NCBI RefSeq assembly: GCF_023617305.1 | Contig: NZ_CP081485.1 | Location: 1,602,501-1,666,500, forward strand | Length of the DNA stretch: 64,000 nt | Direction: 5' to 3' | Origin: Methanobrevibacter sp. TLL-48-HuF1 | GTDB lineage: Archaea; Methanobacteriota; Methanobacteria; Methanobacteriales; Methanobacteriaceae | Shown here: piece by piece, positions 27,959 to 37,976 of the stretch | Layout of the letters: the number at the start of each line of letters is the position of its first letter | How positions within the stretch are numbered: position 1 is the stretch's first letter | The notes under the pieces: model-generated | What the model saw: the letters and a program-made list of their open reading frames with translations, nothing else | Told to the model about the DNA's origin: nothing | The model's database searches: none | Translations under genes and position numbers: made by a program

Positions 27959-28786
27959 ATGTATAAAGATGAGCTATCTGTATTTATTCCGAATTCTTTT
28001 CTATCTGAATCTAAAGATCTTAAAGTTCGTACTTTTAAAGTGGGAGTTTTAGGTAGAGCTTTAGCAGTATTTCAGATTGATAATGTTGTTATTTATAATG
28101 ATGACCACATTAAAAATGAAAATGGGGAAGAAGATGGAGAATTTATTGCTGAAGTTTTAAATTATATGAACACTCCTCAGTATTTGAGGAAAAGTGCATT
28201 TCCTATAATGCCAGAACTTAAGCATGTAGGTATTCTTCCACCACTTAGAGCTCCTCATCATCCAGTTAATAGTCAACCAGACGTGGGCGACTATAGACAG
28301 GGATTTACTGTTAAAAGAAATAAGAAAGGAACTTTTGTGGATATAGGTATGGATAAACTTGCATTCTGCAAAGAGCAACTTACTGTTAAGAAAATTTTTA
28401 ACTTTAAGATTACAAAAATTGCTAAGAAAGAAGTAATAGTCACACCTGATAAACCAGATGACATTTACTGGGGATATAATGTAATATCCTCTAATAAGAG
28501 TCTTAAAAATAGCTTAAAATTAATTAAACCAGATTTTGTTGTTGAAACTACAAGATATGGGGATTATATTGATTCTATTTTTGATGAATTAAAACTTAAA
28601 GTAGATGAATTTAAAAATATTGCTATTTTGTTTGGTGGCCCATATTCTTCAATTTCAGAGGATGTTTCTAGCAGTAATTGGGAACATATTAAGTTAAATA
28701 CTATCCCTAACCAAGGAACTGAAACTGTTAGAACTGAAGAGGCAGTTGTCGCTACACTTTCTTTATTCAACATTTTGAGATTTTAA
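27959..28786 (+). CDS. SPOUT-family RNA methyltransferase (DUF171, C9orf114-like)
   Basis: A 275-residue protein of the family that precedes rpl3 in many euryarchaea. The first half has LYNYM-like and RKSAFPIMPELKHVGILPPLRAPHH, a signature of this family, around an inserted OB-like domain. The C-terminal half has the SPOUT knot: AILFGGPYSS, then LNTIPNQGTETVRTEEAV. Family members are putative uridine-N3 methyltransferases of ribosomal RNA. Linkage to ribosomal genes fits this. Confidence 0.85.
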   Translation: MYKDELSVFIPNSFLSESKDLKVRTFKVGVLGRALAVFQIDNVVIYNDDHIKNENGEEDGEFIAEVLNYMNTPQYLRKSAFPIMPELKHVGILPPLRAPHHPVNSQPDVGDYRQGFTVKRNKKGTFVDIGMDKLAFCKEQLTVKKIFNFKITKIAKKEVIVTPDKPDDIYWGYNVISSNKSLKNSLKLIKPDFVVETTRYGDYIDSIFDELKLKVDEFKNIAILFGGPYSSISEDVSSSNWEHIKLNTIPNQGTETVRTEEAVVATLSLFNILRF

Positions 28787-29123
28787 TTCTCTTTATTAAT
28801 TATTAGTTTTTATACATGGCTAATAGATAATTTGCTCAACTTTTTATACATTGATGTTTTTAGGACTCTCCTAAAAATTACTTAGCGCAGAATGGTTTAT
28901 ACATTAAACGAGCGCTTAATTATGTTTCAATTAATTTCGCTCAAAAGAATATATTAAACTTTGATGTTTATTTAACTGTGATTTTATTGCGGTTATTTAT
29001 TACTCGGATAATATTATACTTGGTGTAATATTACCCAAATCTGAAAATAGCTATTTATAGCTATTATTTAAAAATTTGAATATAATAAAATAAAGGAAAA
29101 TATTAGTTAAGGAGGTAAAATAA
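28787..29123 (+). promoter_or_regulatory. Structured leader and promoter region of ribosomal super-operon
   Basis: No gene is seen in these 337 bases. TATACAT occurs three times, at 28811-28817, 28845-28851 and 28898-28904, as possible TATA boxes. Four inverted repeats follow: TTTTTAGGA/TCCTAAAAA (28857-28865/28869-28877, 3-base loop), GAGCG/CGCTC (28910-28914/28938-28942) around TTAATT/AATTAA, TAATATTA/TAATATTA (29009-29016/29026-29033), and AATAGCTA/TAGCTATT (29046-29053/29058-29065, 4-base loop). The ribosome binding site GGAGGT is at 29111-29116. The first hairpin could end upstream transcription; the others may form a control leader. Confidence 0.5.
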
Positions 29124-30134
29124 ATGGTAAGACATCACCAGCCAAGAAAAGGGTCTGTTGCTTTTAGTCCAAGGAAAAGAGCAGCTAAAGAAACCCCTAG
29201 GATAAAATCTTGGCCACAAAATGATGAACCAAAATTACTCGGCCTCGCAGGTTATAAAGTCGGTATGACTCACGCGTTAGTGACTGATTCTGACAAAAAC
29301 TCTCCAACTAATGGTATGGATGTTTTCACTCCAGTAACCGTATTGGAAGTACCTCCAGTCGTAGTAATGGGAATTAGAGCATACGAAAAAACTTCTCGTG
29401 GATTAAAAGTGATCACCGAAGTACTTGCAGATAATTTAGATGAAGAACTCTCAAGGAAAATTTCTCTTCCTAAAGAATACAATAAATCTGAAGCTATTGC
29501 AAAAATACAAGGTGTATTAGACAAAACTGAAGATATTAAAGTTTTAGTCCATACTAATCCAAAAGTAACTAGCGTACCTAAGAAAAAACCGGACATATTT
29601 GAATGTGGTATTGGAGGAGCAAATCCTGAAGAAAAATTAAATACTGCATTAGAATTATTAGGTAATGAAGTAAAAGCTAGTGATATCTTAAACGAAGGTC
29701 AATTTGTAGATGCAATTGCAACTACTAAAGGAAAAGGATTCCAAGGTGTAGTTAAAAGATGGGGAATCAGAATTCAATATGGTAAAGCTGTAAGAGCAGG
29801 TAAAGGAAGACATGTAGGTTCTATTGGACCTTGGACTCCATCAAGAACCATGTGGACTGTAGCACAAGCAGGTCAAATGGGATACCATAAAAGAACTGAG
29901 TTTAATAAAAAAATCTTAAAAATCGCATCTGCTGATGAAGTTGATCAAATTAATCCAGATGGAGGATTTGTAAAATATGGTCTTGTTAAAAATGACTATG
30001 TTTTAGTAAAAGGTTCATTACCAGGTCCATCTAAAAGATTAGTTATTTTAAGACAACCTATTAGACCTAATAAAAAGTCTGAGGATATGCCTCAAATAAA
30101 CTACATAAGTACAAAATCTAAACAAGGGGTCTAA
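29124..30134 (+). CDS. rpl3: 50S ribosomal protein L3
   Basis: A 336-residue archaeal uL3, first gene of the super-operon. N-terminus [18 protein letters not shown] and the tip region [14 protein letters not shown] and [17 protein letters not shown], which reaches the peptidyl transferase centre, are conserved. The ribosome binding site GGAGGT lies seven bases before the ATG. It is followed two bases later by rpl4. Confidence 0.96.
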   Translation: MVRHHQPRKGSVAFSPRKRAAKETPRIKSWPQNDEPKLLGLAGYKVGMTHALVTDSDKNSPTNGMDVFTPVTVLEVPPVVVMGIRAYEKTSRGLKVITEVLADNLDEELSRKISLPKEYNKSEAIAKIQGVLDKTEDIKVLVHTNPKVTSVPKKKPDIFECGIGGANPEEKLNTALELLGNEVKASDILNEGQFVDAIATTKGKGFQGVVKRWGIRIQYGKAVRAGKGRHVGSIGPWTPSRTMWTVAQAGQMGYHKRTEFNKKILKIASADEVDQINPDGGFVKYGLVKNDYVLVKGSLPGPSKRLVILRQPIRPNKKSEDMPQINYISTKSKQGV

Positions 30135-30136
30135 TC

Positions 30137-30901
30137 ATGAAAGCAAACGTTTATTCAATGGAAGGGGAAGTTAAAGAAGAAATCGAACTTCCAGCTATTT
30201 TTAATGAAGAATACAGACCTGATTTAATAAAAAGGGCTGTTATTTCAGCACAAACCGCTAGAGTACAACCATGGGGTAATGATCCTAAAGCAGGTAAAAG
30301 AACTTCTGCAAAAGGTTGGGGATCCGGTAGAGGTACAGCTAGAGTACCTAGGATTAAAAACGGTTCCAAAGCAGCATTTGTACCAATGGCTGTTGGTGGT
30401 AGACGTGCACATCCTACAAGAGCTGAAAAAAATCATCACGAAAAAATCAACATAAAAGAAAGAAGATTTGCAATCAGATCTGCTGTAGCAGCTACTGCAA
30501 ATAAAGAACTTGTTGAAAACAGAGGTCACAAATTAGGAGACCTTGAACAAGTACCTATTATTGTTGAAGATGATATTTGTTCTGTAAAAACTACTAAACA
30601 AACTCGTGAAATTTTCCAAAACTTAGGAGTTTACGATGACATTACCCGTGCTAAAGAAGGTAAAAGAATAAGAGCGGGTAGGGGTAAAACCAGAGGAAGA
30701 AAATACAAAAAAGTAAAAGGACCTCTTTTAGTAGTCGGTGAAGATAACGGTATCAAATTAGGTGCAAGAAACCATGCTGGTGTAGATGTAGTAACTGTTG
30801 AAAACTTAAATGCAGAATTATTAGCACCAGGTACTCACCCAGGAAGACTCACTATTTTCACTAAATCAGCTGTTGAAAAATTAGGAGGTTTATTCCAATA
30901 A
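30137..30901 (+). CDS. rpl4: 50S ribosomal protein L4
   Basis: A 254-residue archaeal/eukaryotic-type uL4. It shows the internal loop [20 protein letters not shown] that enters the exit tunnel and [16 protein letters not shown]. It lies two bases after rpl3. In some organisms L4 autoregulates its operon; nothing in the sequence shows this directly here. Confidence 0.96.
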   Translation: MKANVYSMEGEVKEEIELPAIFNEEYRPDLIKRAVISAQTARVQPWGNDPKAGKRTSAKGWGSGRGTARVPRIKNGSKAAFVPMAVGGRRAHPTRAEKNHHEKINIKERRFAIRSAVAATANKELVENRGHKLGDLEQVPIIVEDDICSVKTTKQTREIFQNLGVYDDITRAKEGKRIRAGRGKTRGRKYKKVKGPLLVVGEDNGIKLGARNHAGVDVVTVENLNAELLAPGTHPGRLTIFTKSAVEKLGGLFQ

Positions 30902-30925
30902 TTTTGGATAAATAAGGTGATTATT

Positions 30926-31186
30926 ATGGATTCATACTCAATTATTATTAAACCTCATGTTACTGAAAAAACCATGAATTTAATCGATAAAAATAATGAG
31001 ATTACTTTTGTTGTAAAACGTAGTGCTAACAAAGGTCAAATTAAAAGGGCTTTTGAAGAGTTATACGAAGAAAAAGTAGCTAGAGTAACTACTCATATCA
31101 CTCCTCGTGGTAATAAAGTAGCATTTATTAAACTTGTTGAAGAAGAAATGGCAGAAGAACTCGCTGTCAAAATAGGAGTATTCTAA
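30926..31186 (+). CDS. rpl23: 50S ribosomal protein L23
   Basis: An 86-residue uL23 at the tunnel exit, where SRP docks. Conserved IIKPHVTEKTMNL and ANKGQIKRAFEELYEEKV. The start is placed at ATG 30926, because AAGGTGA (30914-30920) is its ribosome binding site; the in-frame GTG at 30917 is part of that site. Confidence 0.93.
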   Translation: MDSYSIIIKPHVTEKTMNLIDKNNEITFVVKRSANKGQIKRAFEELYEEKVARVTTHITPRGNKVAFIKLVEEEMAEELAVKIGVF

Positions 31187-31198
31187 GGAGGAATTATA

Positions 31199-31924
31199 AT
31201 GGGAAAACGATTAATAATTCAAAGAAGAGGAAGAGGAACTCCTGCTCACCGTGTTGCTTCTCATCGTTTTAAAGATAAAATCAGATACAGGTCTTACGAT
31301 GCATTAGAAAAAGAAGGTAGTATTAAAGGAATTGTTACTGATATTGTACACGATCCAGCAAGAACTGCTCCAATTGCAGAAGTAAAATTTGAAAATGGTG
31401 AAAAGAAATTTATCTTAGCACCTGAAAGCATTCAAATTGATGATGAAATTGAATGTGGTATTTCTGCTCCTATTAAATTTGGTAATACTTTACCTCTTGC
31501 TGAAATTCCAGAAGGAACTCCTATTTATGATATTGAAAACACTCCTGGAGACGGAGGTCGTTTTGTAAGATCATCTGGAACTTATGCTTCTTTAATTACT
31601 CATGATGCTAATCAATCTGTTGTAGAATTACCATCTGGTGAATTAAAATATCTTAACCCAAGATGCCGTGCAAGTATCGGTGTTGTAGCTGGAGGAGGAA
31701 GAAAAGAAAAACCATTCCTTAAAGCTGGTAACAGATGGCATGCTTACAAAGCTAAAGGTAAGAAATTCATGACTGTAAGAGGAGTAGCTATGAACGCTGT
31801 TGATCACCCTCACGGGGGAGGTAACAGGCAACATCCTGGTCGTCCAACTACTGTTTCAAGACATGCACCACCAGGAAGAAAAGTTGGTTCAATTGCAGCT
31901 AAAAGAACAGGATTAAAAAGATAG
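31199..31924 (+). CDS. rpl2: 50S ribosomal protein L2
   Basis: A 241-residue archaeal uL2 with GKRLIIQRRGRGTPAHRV at the start and the conserved MNAVDHPHGGGNRQHPGRP near residue 200, including the histidine important for peptidyl transfer. AAGGAGG precedes the ATG. Confidence 0.96.
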   Translation: MGKRLIIQRRGRGTPAHRVASHRFKDKIRYRSYDALEKEGSIKGIVTDIVHDPARTAPIAEVKFENGEKKFILAPESIQIDDEIECGISAPIKFGNTLPLAEIPEGTPIYDIENTPGDGGRFVRSSGTYASLITHDANQSVVELPSGELKYLNPRCRASIGVVAGGGRKEKPFLKAGNRWHAYKAKGKKFMTVRGVAMNAVDHPHGGGNRQHPGRPTTVSRHAPPGRKVGSIAAKRTGLKR

Positions 31925-31939
31925 ATAGAGGGTGTTTCA

Positions 31940-32350
31940 TTGGCAAGAAAAATATTTAAATATAAAGGTTATACTCTTGAAGAATTACAAGACATGTCTT
32001 TAGAGGAAGTAATGGAATTATTCCCTGCAAGACAAAGAAGGTCTTTAAAAAGAGGATTTTTACCAAGACAACAAATTGTTTTGGATAAAATGAGAAAGTT
32101 AAATAAAGAAGGCAGCAAAGATGGTAGGCCTGTTGTAATCAGGACCCATTGTAGGGATATGATTGTTTTACCTGAAATGGTTGGAACAACTTTCGGTATT
32201 TACAATGGTCAAAACTTTGTTGAAGTTACAATCGAACCAGAAATGATTGGTTGTTACTTTGGTGAATTTGCACCAACAAGACAAAAAGTTCAACATGGAG
32301 ACCCAGGTATGGGAGCTACAAGATCATCTATGTTTGTACCACTTAAATAG
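31940..32350 (+). CDS. rps19: 30S ribosomal protein S19
   Basis: A 136-residue archaeal uS19 translated from TTG with GAGGGTG upstream. Conserved [27 protein letters not shown] and [13 protein letters not shown]. The protein is longer at its N-terminus than the bacterial form, as usual in archaea. Confidence 0.95.
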   Translation: MARKIFKYKGYTLEELQDMSLEEVMELFPARQRRSLKRGFLPRQQIVLDKMRKLNKEGSKDGRPVVIRTHCRDMIVLPEMVGTTFGIYNGQNFVEVTIEPEMIGCYFGEFAPTRQKVQHGDPGMGATRSSMFVPLK

Positions 32351-32362
32351 GGAGATTAGATC

Positions 32363-32827
32363 ATGGCTAATAAATATGCTTATAATAAAGAAACTAATGA
32401 AGCAAAAACTGCACGTGCTATGGCAAAATCTCTTAAGATTTCTCCAAAACACTGTGTTGAAATTTGCAATGCAATAAGAGGAATGGAAGTAACTAAAGCT
32501 AAAAATTATTTAGAAGATGTTATTGATATGAAAAAATCTGTTCCTTTCAAAAGACACAACAGACAAGTTGGTCATAGAAAAGGACAAGAAGGATGGGCAG
32601 CAGGTAGATACCCTGTAAAAGCAGCAGAACAAGTATTAAAAGTTTTAGAAAATGCTGAAGCTAATGCTGAATACAAAGGTATGGACACTGAAAACTTATT
32701 CATTGAACATATCTCCAGCCACAGAGGAGTTGTACTTCCTGGAGTTATTCCAAGAGCATTCGGTAGGATGACCCCATTTAACACTCCAACTACTCATATT
32801 CAAATAGTATTACAGGAGGCTAACTAA
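32363..32827 (+). CDS. rpl22: 50S ribosomal protein L22
   Basis: A 154-residue archaeal uL22. Conserved [18 protein letters not shown] near the start, a beta-hairpin arm [21 protein letters not shown], and [18 protein letters not shown] at the end. It shares its last base with the first base of rps3. Confidence 0.95.
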
Positions 32828-33579
32828 TGATAGAAAAAGATTTTGTCACTGAGGGCCTTAAAAGAACCAGAATTGATGAATACTTAGAAAAAGAACTTGA
32901 AAGAGCAGGATACGGGGGTATGGATGTTCAAATTACACCTTTAGGTACTATGGTCGTTGTTTATGCAGAAAGACCAGGTATGGTAATTGGTAGAGGTGGA
33001 AAAAACGTAAGGGCTATTACAAATACTCTTAAAAACGAATTTGGTTTAGATAATCCTCAAATTGAAGTTAAAGAAGTAAATGTTCCTGAACTCAACCCAA
33101 AAATCATGGCTTACAAAATAGCTAACATGTTACAAAGAGGTATGCATTTCAGAAGAGTTGCTTACTCTACTATTCGTAGAATTATGGGTGCTGGAGCTCA
33201 AGGTGTAGAAGTTACTATTTCTGGTAAAATCAGAGGTTCAAGATCTGCTGTAGCTAAATTTGTTGAAGGTTACATCAAAAAATGTGGTGAACCATCAATC
33301 AGATTAGTTGAAGAAGGATTTGCTACAGTTCAATTAAAACCAGGTGTACTTGGTATTTATGTAAGAATCATGCCTCCAGAAACTGTATTACCTGATTCAG
33401 TCGAAATCATCGAACCTAAAATAACTGAAGAAATCATCGAAGACGACGAAGTAGTTGAAGAACTTGATGATATTGATGAAATCGTTGAAGATGAAATTGT
33501 TGAAGAAGTAGAAGATCTCGATGAATTAGAAGAGATTGTTGAAGAGGAATCTGCTGAAGAAGCAAAAGAGGATAGTTAA
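32827..33579 (+). CDS. rps3: 30S ribosomal protein S3 with acidic C-terminal tail
   Basis: A 250-residue archaeal uS3. The KH domain has VVYAERPGMVIGRGGKNVRAI and the C-terminal domain has AQGVEVTISGKIRGSRSA. The last about 50 residues are a strongly acidic tail rich in E, D, I and V (for example EEVEDLDELEEIVEEE), an archaeal-type extension that is unusually long and repetitive here. Start codon overlaps the rpl22 stop by one base. Confidence 0.95.
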   Translation: MIEKDFVTEGLKRTRIDEYLEKELERAGYGGMDVQITPLGTMVVVYAERPGMVIGRGGKNVRAITNTLKNEFGLDNPQIEVKEVNVPELNPKIMAYKIANMLQRGMHFRRVAYSTIRRIMGAGAQGVEVTISGKIRGSRSAVAKFVEGYIKKCGEPSIRLVEEGFATVQLKPGVLGIYVRIMPPETVLPDSVEIIEPKITEEIIEDDEVVEELDDIDEIVEDEIVEEVEDLDELEEIVEEESAEEAKEDS

Positions 33580-33617
33580 ATTATTAAAAATTTAATTATT
33601 TCAAAAGAGTTGGAACA

Positions 33618-33824
33618 ATGGCGATTTTAAGAAGTAAAGAAATTTGGGACATGGAAGTTGATGAGATTCAAGATAAATTAGTTGAACTCAGAGCTGAATT
33701 ATCCAAAAATGTTTCTAAAAGTGCAGCTGCTGGGGTAATTGAAAACCCAGGAAAAATTAGAGAATTGAAAAGAACAATTGCTCGTGTTCTTACAATATTG
33801 AATGAAAAACAGAAGGAGAATTAA
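33618..33824 (+). CDS. rpl29: 50S ribosomal protein L29
   Basis: A 68-residue two-helix uL29: ILRSKEIWDMEVDEIQDKL then NPGKIRELKRTIARVLTIL. It binds next to L23 at the tunnel exit. Its stop codon directly abuts the next start codon. Confidence 0.94.
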   Translation: MAILRSKEIWDMEVDEIQDKLVELRAELSKNVSKSAAAGVIENPGKIRELKRTIARVLTILNEKQKEN

Positions 33825-34166
33825 ATGTCAAAAATCTGTGATGTCTGTGGGCTTCCGGAAGAACTTTGTGTGTGTGAAGAGATTGCACGTGAAGTTCAAA
33901 CTGTTAAAGTATTTACAGTAAGGAGAAGATTCGGAAAACTCATGACTATTATCGAAGTTATAGATGAACACGATATTGATATCAAAGAACTTACAAAAAC
34001 TCTTAAAGCAAAATGTGCTTGTGGAGGTACTTCTAAAAACGGTCAAATAGAACTTCAAGGGGATCATAAAGTAAGAGTCAAAGAAGTTTTATCTGACATG
34101 GGTTTTTCATCAGATACAATAGAAATTCGTGAATCTAAGAAGAATAATAAAAAAAGAAGAAGGTAA
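33825..34166 (+). CDS. eIF1/SUI1-type translation initiation factor
   Basis: A 113-residue aIF1 homologue. The N-terminus has a short zinc-binding motif CDVCGLPEELCVC; the SUI1 core has VRRRFGKLMTIIEV, LKAKCACGGTSKNGQIELQG and KEVLSDMGF. The factor helps choose the start codon on the 30S subunit. Coupled to rpl29 without spacer. Confidence 0.92.
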   Translation: MSKICDVCGLPEELCVCEEIAREVQTVKVFTVRRRFGKLMTIIEVIDEHDIDIKELTKTLKAKCACGGTSKNGQIELQGDHKVRVKEVLSDMGFSSDTIEIRESKKNNKKRRR

Positions 34167-34168
34167 TT

Positions 34169-34234
34169 CATCTCTTCGATACATTTCAATAAAAATTTTA
34201 TAATTTTTTGCTGATTACAGTTTTTTAAGAGATG
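34169..34234 (+). promoter_or_regulatory. Long-range inverted repeat covering Rpp29 ribosome binding site
   Basis: CATCTCTT (34169-34176) is the exact complement of AAGAGATG (34227-34234). The right arm contains GAGATG, the only ribosome binding site before the Rpp29 ATG at 34240. Pairing would hide it. The loop of 50 bases is long and AT-rich. Confidence 0.4.
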
Positions 34235-34239
34235 CAAAT

Positions 34240-34515
34240 ATGATTACGGTAAATAATTTAGTCCATCATGAGTTCATAGGATTAAGTGTAAGTGTTACTA
34301 GTGTATCTAACAAGTCTCTTAGATTAAAAGGAACTGTTATTGATGAGACAAAGAATACCATTAAAATTGAAGTTGATGATGTTGAAAAAATAATTCCAAA
34401 AAAGGGTTCAATATTTATATTCGAACTTCCAACTGGAGAGAAAGTTGAAATTAATGGTAATATTTTGTCAATTCGTCCTGAAGATAGAATAAAAAAAAGA
34501 TTTAAAAAAATATAA
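34240..34515 (+). CDS. rnp1: Ribonuclease P protein component 1 (Rpp29/Pop4)
   Basis: A 91-residue Sm-like barrel protein, the archaeal Rpp29 subunit of RNase P, which trims the 5' ends of tRNAs. Conserved [13 protein letters not shown] at the start and [16 protein letters not shown], then [12 protein letters not shown]. It sits between the SUI1 gene and rps17 as in most euryarchaea. Confidence 0.92.
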   Translation: MITVNNLVHHEFIGLSVSVTSVSNKSLRLKGTVIDETKNTIKIEVDDVEKIIPKKGSIFIFELPTGEKVEINGNILSIRPEDRIKKRFKKI

Positions 34516-34528
34516 ATACGGTGATAAT

Positions 34529-34846
34529 ATGGTTGGGCTTAATGTTCAAGAACCAGAAACTACATGTGATGATCCTAACTGCCCATTTCATGGAACTTTA
34601 CCTTTAAGAGGTCAAGTTCTTGAAGGAATTGTAGTGAGTAACAAAGCAGAAAGGACCATTAGTGTTGAACGTAGTTACTATAAATTCATAAAAAAATATG
34701 AAAGATATGAAAAAAGAAAATCCAAAATTAACGTTCACAAGCCAGATTGCTTAAGTGTGAATGTTGGAGATTCTGTAAAAGTTGCAGAATGCAGACCATT
34801 AAGTAAAACTAAACATTTTGTTTTAGTTGAAGTAAAAGGAGAGTAA
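34529..34846 (+). CDS. rps17: 30S ribosomal protein S17
   Basis: A 105-residue archaeal uS17. N-terminal [21 protein letters not shown] and core [29 protein letters not shown] are conserved. GGTGAT precedes the ATG. Confidence 0.95.
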   Translation: MVGLNVQEPETTCDDPNCPFHGTLPLRGQVLEGIVVSNKAERTISVERSYYKFIKKYERYEKRKSKINVHKPDCLSVNVGDSVKVAECRPLSKTKHFVLVEVKGE

Positions 34847-34851
34847 TTGTT

Positions 34852-35250
34852 ATGAAAGCATTAACATCAAATGTATCTAAAGCATTACCAATTGGAGCTA
34901 CTCTCCAATGTGTAGACAATACCGGTGCACGTGAAATCCAAATTATATCTGTAAAAGGTTTCAAAGGTGTAAGGAGGAGATTAGATGTTGCTGGTGTTGG
35001 AGATTTAGTTGTTGCTTCTGTTAAAAAAGGAACTGCTGACATGAGAAGAGAAGTTGTAAACGCTGTTGTAATCAGACAAAAAAAGGAATACATGCGTGCT
35101 GATGGACTTCGTGTTAAATTTGAAGATAATGCAGCAGTTATCATCACTCCGGAAGGAATCTTAAAAGGATCTGAAGTAAGAGGTCCTGTTGCTAAAGAAG
35201 CAGCTGACAGATGGCCTAGTGTAGGTAGTGCAGCAAGTATTTTAGTATAG
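34852..35250 (+). CDS. rpl14: 50S ribosomal protein L14
   Basis: A 132-residue uL14 that binds at the subunit interface. Conserved [33 protein letters not shown] and [23 protein letters not shown] (in part). GGAGAG upstream. Confidence 0.95.
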   Translation: MKALTSNVSKALPIGATLQCVDNTGAREIQIISVKGFKGVRRRLDVAGVGDLVVASVKKGTADMRREVVNAVVIRQKKEYMRADGLRVKFEDNAAVIITPEGILKGSEVRGPVAKEAADRWPSVGSAASILV

Positions 35251-35258
35251 GTGAAAAA

Positions 35259-35612
35259 ATGTCAAAACAACCAAGAAAACAAAGAAAAGCTCTTTACAAT
35301 GCTCCTGCTCATGCACGTGGAAAACACATGAGCGCTACTTTAAGTAAAGACTTAAGAGCAGACATTGGTAAAAGGTCTTTACCTATTAGGAAAGGAGACA
35401 AAGTTCAAGTTCTCCGTGGAGATTTTAAAGGACATGAAGGTGCAGTTTTAGGTGTGGACTATGGTTCATACAAAATAACTATTGAAGAAGTAACTTTATC
35501 AAAACCTGACGGAACTGCAGTTTTCCTTCCAGTAGATCCATCTAACGTAATGATTATTGATGCAGATATGGATGACGATAGAAGAATTAAAAATGTAACA
35601 GGAGACAATTAA
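35259..35612 (+). CDS. rpl24: 50S ribosomal protein L24
   Basis: A 117-residue archaeal uL24 with KOW motif. Conserved [20 protein letters not shown] at the start and [20 protein letters not shown] in the core. Ends one base before the rps4e start codon. Confidence 0.95.
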   Translation: MSKQPRKQRKALYNAPAHARGKHMSATLSKDLRADIGKRSLPIRKGDKVQVLRGDFKGHEGAVLGVDYGSYKITIEEVTLSKPDGTAVFLPVDPSNVMIIDADMDDDRRIKNVTGDN

Positions 35613-35613
35613 A

Positions 35614-36342
35614 ATGGCTAAAATGGGATCTAGAAAACATTTAAAAACATACAAAGCACCAAAAACTTGGCCTATTCATCCTAAAGAAGATACCTGGACT
35701 GTCAAACCTTCAGCAGGTTCACATTCTATTGAGAATTCTTTATCTTTAACTTTAGTTATTAGAGATATTTTAAAATTAGCTGATAATTCTAGAGAAGCTA
35801 AAAGAATCATCAACTCAGGTAATGTTCTTGTAGATGGAAGAGTAATTAAAGATTATAAATTCCCAGTTGGTTTCATGGATATTATTGAAATCCCAAAAAC
35901 TGGTGAAGTTTATAGGGTGCTTTTAGATAAAAAAGGAAGATTACAATTAAATAAAATTGAAGAAAACGATTCTAAATTATGTAAAATAGTTAATAAATCT
36001 ACTATCAAAGGTGGAAAAATCCAAGTAAACCTTCATGATGGTAAAAACGTAATTATTGATGAAAATGATTACAATGTAGGAGATGTTATTGACTTAAAAG
36101 TACCTGATCACGAAATCAATGAAGTTTTCGAATTAAAAGAAGGTGCTTGTGTACTCATTACTGGTGGTAAACACACTGGTGAATTAGGTACCGTTTCTGA
36201 AATTATTGTAAACGAATCTTCTAATCCGAACACTATTCTTATTGAAAATAGTGCTAAAGATGAATTTTTAACTTTAAAAGATTATGCATTTGTAGTTGGT
36301 GAAGATGCACCAGCAATATCTTTATTGGAGGTTAATAAATGA
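35614..36342 (+). CDS. rps4e: 30S ribosomal protein S4e
   Basis: A 242-residue eS4, found only in archaea and eukaryotes. N-terminal [18 protein letters not shown], an S4-like RNA-binding domain (about 40-110) with [14 protein letters not shown], and a C-terminal KOW domain with [15 protein letters not shown]. Overlaps rpl5 by four bases. Confidence 0.95.
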   Translation: MAKMGSRKHLKTYKAPKTWPIHPKEDTWTVKPSAGSHSIENSLSLTLVIRDILKLADNSREAKRIINSGNVLVDGRVIKDYKFPVGFMDIIEIPKTGEVYRVLLDKKGRLQLNKIEENDSKLCKIVNKSTIKGGKIQVNLHDGKNVIIDENDYNVGDVIDLKVPDHEINEVFELKEGACVLITGGKHTGELGTVSEIIVNESSNPNTILIENSAKDEFLTLKDYAFVVGEDAPAISLLEVNK

Positions 36343-36851
36343 ATCCAATGAACGAAGTACAAATTTCTAAAGCTACTGTCAGCATTGGTGTCGGTGAAGC
36401 AGGTGAAAAATTATCCCGTGCTATTACCCTTTTAGAACAAATGTTCGATCAAACTCCAGTTAAAACATTTTCTAAAGTTACCAACCCTGAATTTGGTATT
36501 AGAAAACGTCAACCAATCGCATGTAAATTAACTTTACGTGGGGAAAAAGCTGATAAAGCTATTGAAATGGTTTTAGAAGGAATTAATAAAAATATCAAAC
36601 CTACTCAATTTGATGCTCAAGGAAACCTTTCCTTCGGTATTAAAGAACATATTGATATTCCAGGTATGAAATATAATCCTGATATTGGTATTTTTGGTAT
36701 GAATGTATCTGTTACTTTTGAAAAACCAGGTTACAGGATTGCTAAAAGAAGAATCCAACAAAAGAAAGTTCCAGCAAAACATAGAATTTCTAAAGAAGAA
36801 ACTATGAAATACATGGAAGATAATTTTAATGTCAATTACGTGACTGAATAA
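36339..36851 (+). CDS. rpl5: 50S ribosomal protein L5
   Basis: A 170-residue archaeal uL5 that binds 5S rRNA. Conserved [36 protein letters not shown] and [20 protein letters not shown]. Starts within the rps4e stop (ATGA overlap). Confidence 0.95.
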   Translation: MNPMNEVQISKATVSIGVGEAGEKLSRAITLLEQMFDQTPVKTFSKVTNPEFGIRKRQPIACKLTLRGEKADKAIEMVLEGINKNIKPTQFDAQGNLSFGIKEHIDIPGMKYNPDIGIFGMNVSVTFEKPGYRIAKRRIQQKKVPAKHRISKEETMKYMEDNFNVNYVTE

Positions 36852-36867
36852 ATGTTAAGGTGATATT

Positions 36868-37011
36868 TTGCCAAGAAAATATGGAAAAGCTGCAAAAAAA
36901 TGTACTCGTTGTGGAGACCACTCTGCTATGATTAGCAGGTACGGTCTTAGCTTATGCAGACAATGTTTTAGGGAAATAGCTCCTAAAATAGGTTTTAAAA
37001 AATATAATTAG
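36868..37011 (+). CDS. rps14: 30S ribosomal protein S14, zinc-binding form
   Basis: A 47-residue uS14 read from TTG 36868 to TAG 37011, short enough to be overlooked. It has [19 protein letters not shown] and [20 protein letters not shown], with two CxxC pairs for zinc (cysteines 12, 15, 30, 33). AAGGTGAT lies six bases before the TTG. Its place between rpl5 and rps8 is the standard one. Confidence 0.95.
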   Translation: MPRKYGKAAKKCTRCGDHSAMISRYGLSLCRQCFREIAPKIGFKKYN

Positions 37012-37023
37012 AGGTGTTTTAAT

Positions 37024-37416
37024 ATGAGTCTCATGGATCCACTTGCTGATGCTTTAACTAATATTAGAAATAACGAATTACAAGTAAAAGACTCTTGTGT
37101 TATTTCACCTGCATCCAAATTAATTGGAGAAGTTTTAAGCACAATGCAAAAAGAAAATTACATTGGTAATTTTGAATATATTGATGATAACAGAGCAGGT
37201 CAATTCAAAGTAGAATTAGAAGGTAACATTAACAAATGTGGTGTTATTAAACCTCGTCATGCTGTTAAAAAAGATGAATTTGAGAAATTTGAAAAAAGAT
37301 ATTTGCCAGCAAAAAACTTTGGTATTTTAATCGTTACAACTCCTGAAGGAATTATGACTCATTATGAGGCAAAAGAAAGAGGAATTGGTGGACGTTTGTT
37401 GGCTTACATGTATTAG
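37024..37416 (+). CDS. rps8: 30S ribosomal protein S8
   Basis: A 130-residue archaeal uS8. Conserved [15 protein letters not shown] at the start and [20 protein letters not shown] with GGRLLAYMY at the end. GAGGTG precedes the ATG. Confidence 0.95.
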   Translation: MSLMDPLADALTNIRNNELQVKDSCVISPASKLIGEVLSTMQKENYIGNFEYIDDNRAGQFKVELEGNINKCGVIKPRHAVKKDEFEKFEKRYLPAKNFGILIVTTPEGIMTHYEAKERGIGGRLLAYMY

Positions 37417-37424
37417 GTGATAAA

Positions 37425-37961
37425 ATGGTAGTAGCTGCAGCTATAAGGGAAGAAATTGAAATCCCTGAAGGCGTTGAAGTTATAATTAATAATAATGAGG
37501 TCACTGTAAAAGGACCTAATGGAGAAGACTCCAGAAAATTCACATATCCTAATGTGGATATTAGTGAAGTTGAAAACAATGTTGTTTTAGAAACTTCATT
37601 CCCAAGAAAAAAAGATAAAGCAATGATTGGAACCACAAAAGCTCACATTAGTAATATGATTACTGGTGTTACTGACGGTTTCGAATATCATATGAAAATT
37701 GTATTTGCTCACTTTCCAATGACTGTGAAAGTAAACAAAGACATTGTAGTAATTGACAATTTCCTCGGGGAAAGACATCCAAGAACTGCTAAAATAGTAG
37801 GTAGTGCTAAAGTAGTAGTTAAAGGTGATGAGGTAACAATTACTGGTATCAATAAGGAACATGTTGGTCAAACCATGGCTAACTTAGAACAAGCAACTAA
37901 AATTAGGGGAAGAGATCCTAGAGTATTCCAAGATGGAATATATTTAATTAGCAAAGAATAA
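37425..37961 (+). CDS. rpl6: 50S ribosomal protein L6
   Basis: A 178-residue uL6 with two related halves; [20 protein letters not shown] opens the first and [19 protein letters not shown] lies in the second. [18 protein letters not shown] ends the protein, as in other archaea. Confidence 0.95.
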   Translation: MVVAAAIREEIEIPEGVEVIINNNEVTVKGPNGEDSRKFTYPNVDISEVENNVVLETSFPRKKDKAMIGTTKAHISNMITGVTDGFEYHMKIVFAHFPMTVKVNKDIVVIDNFLGERHPRTAKIVGSAKVVVKGDEVTITGINKEHVGQTMANLEQATKIRGRDPRVFQDGIYLISKE

Positions 37962-37976
37962 GGAATTGGTGATTAA

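Noticed and set aside
28787-29123. RNase P RNA or other known stable RNA in the rpl3 leader
   Set aside because: The region is AT-rich and I could not find the conserved RNase P or SRP RNA elements.
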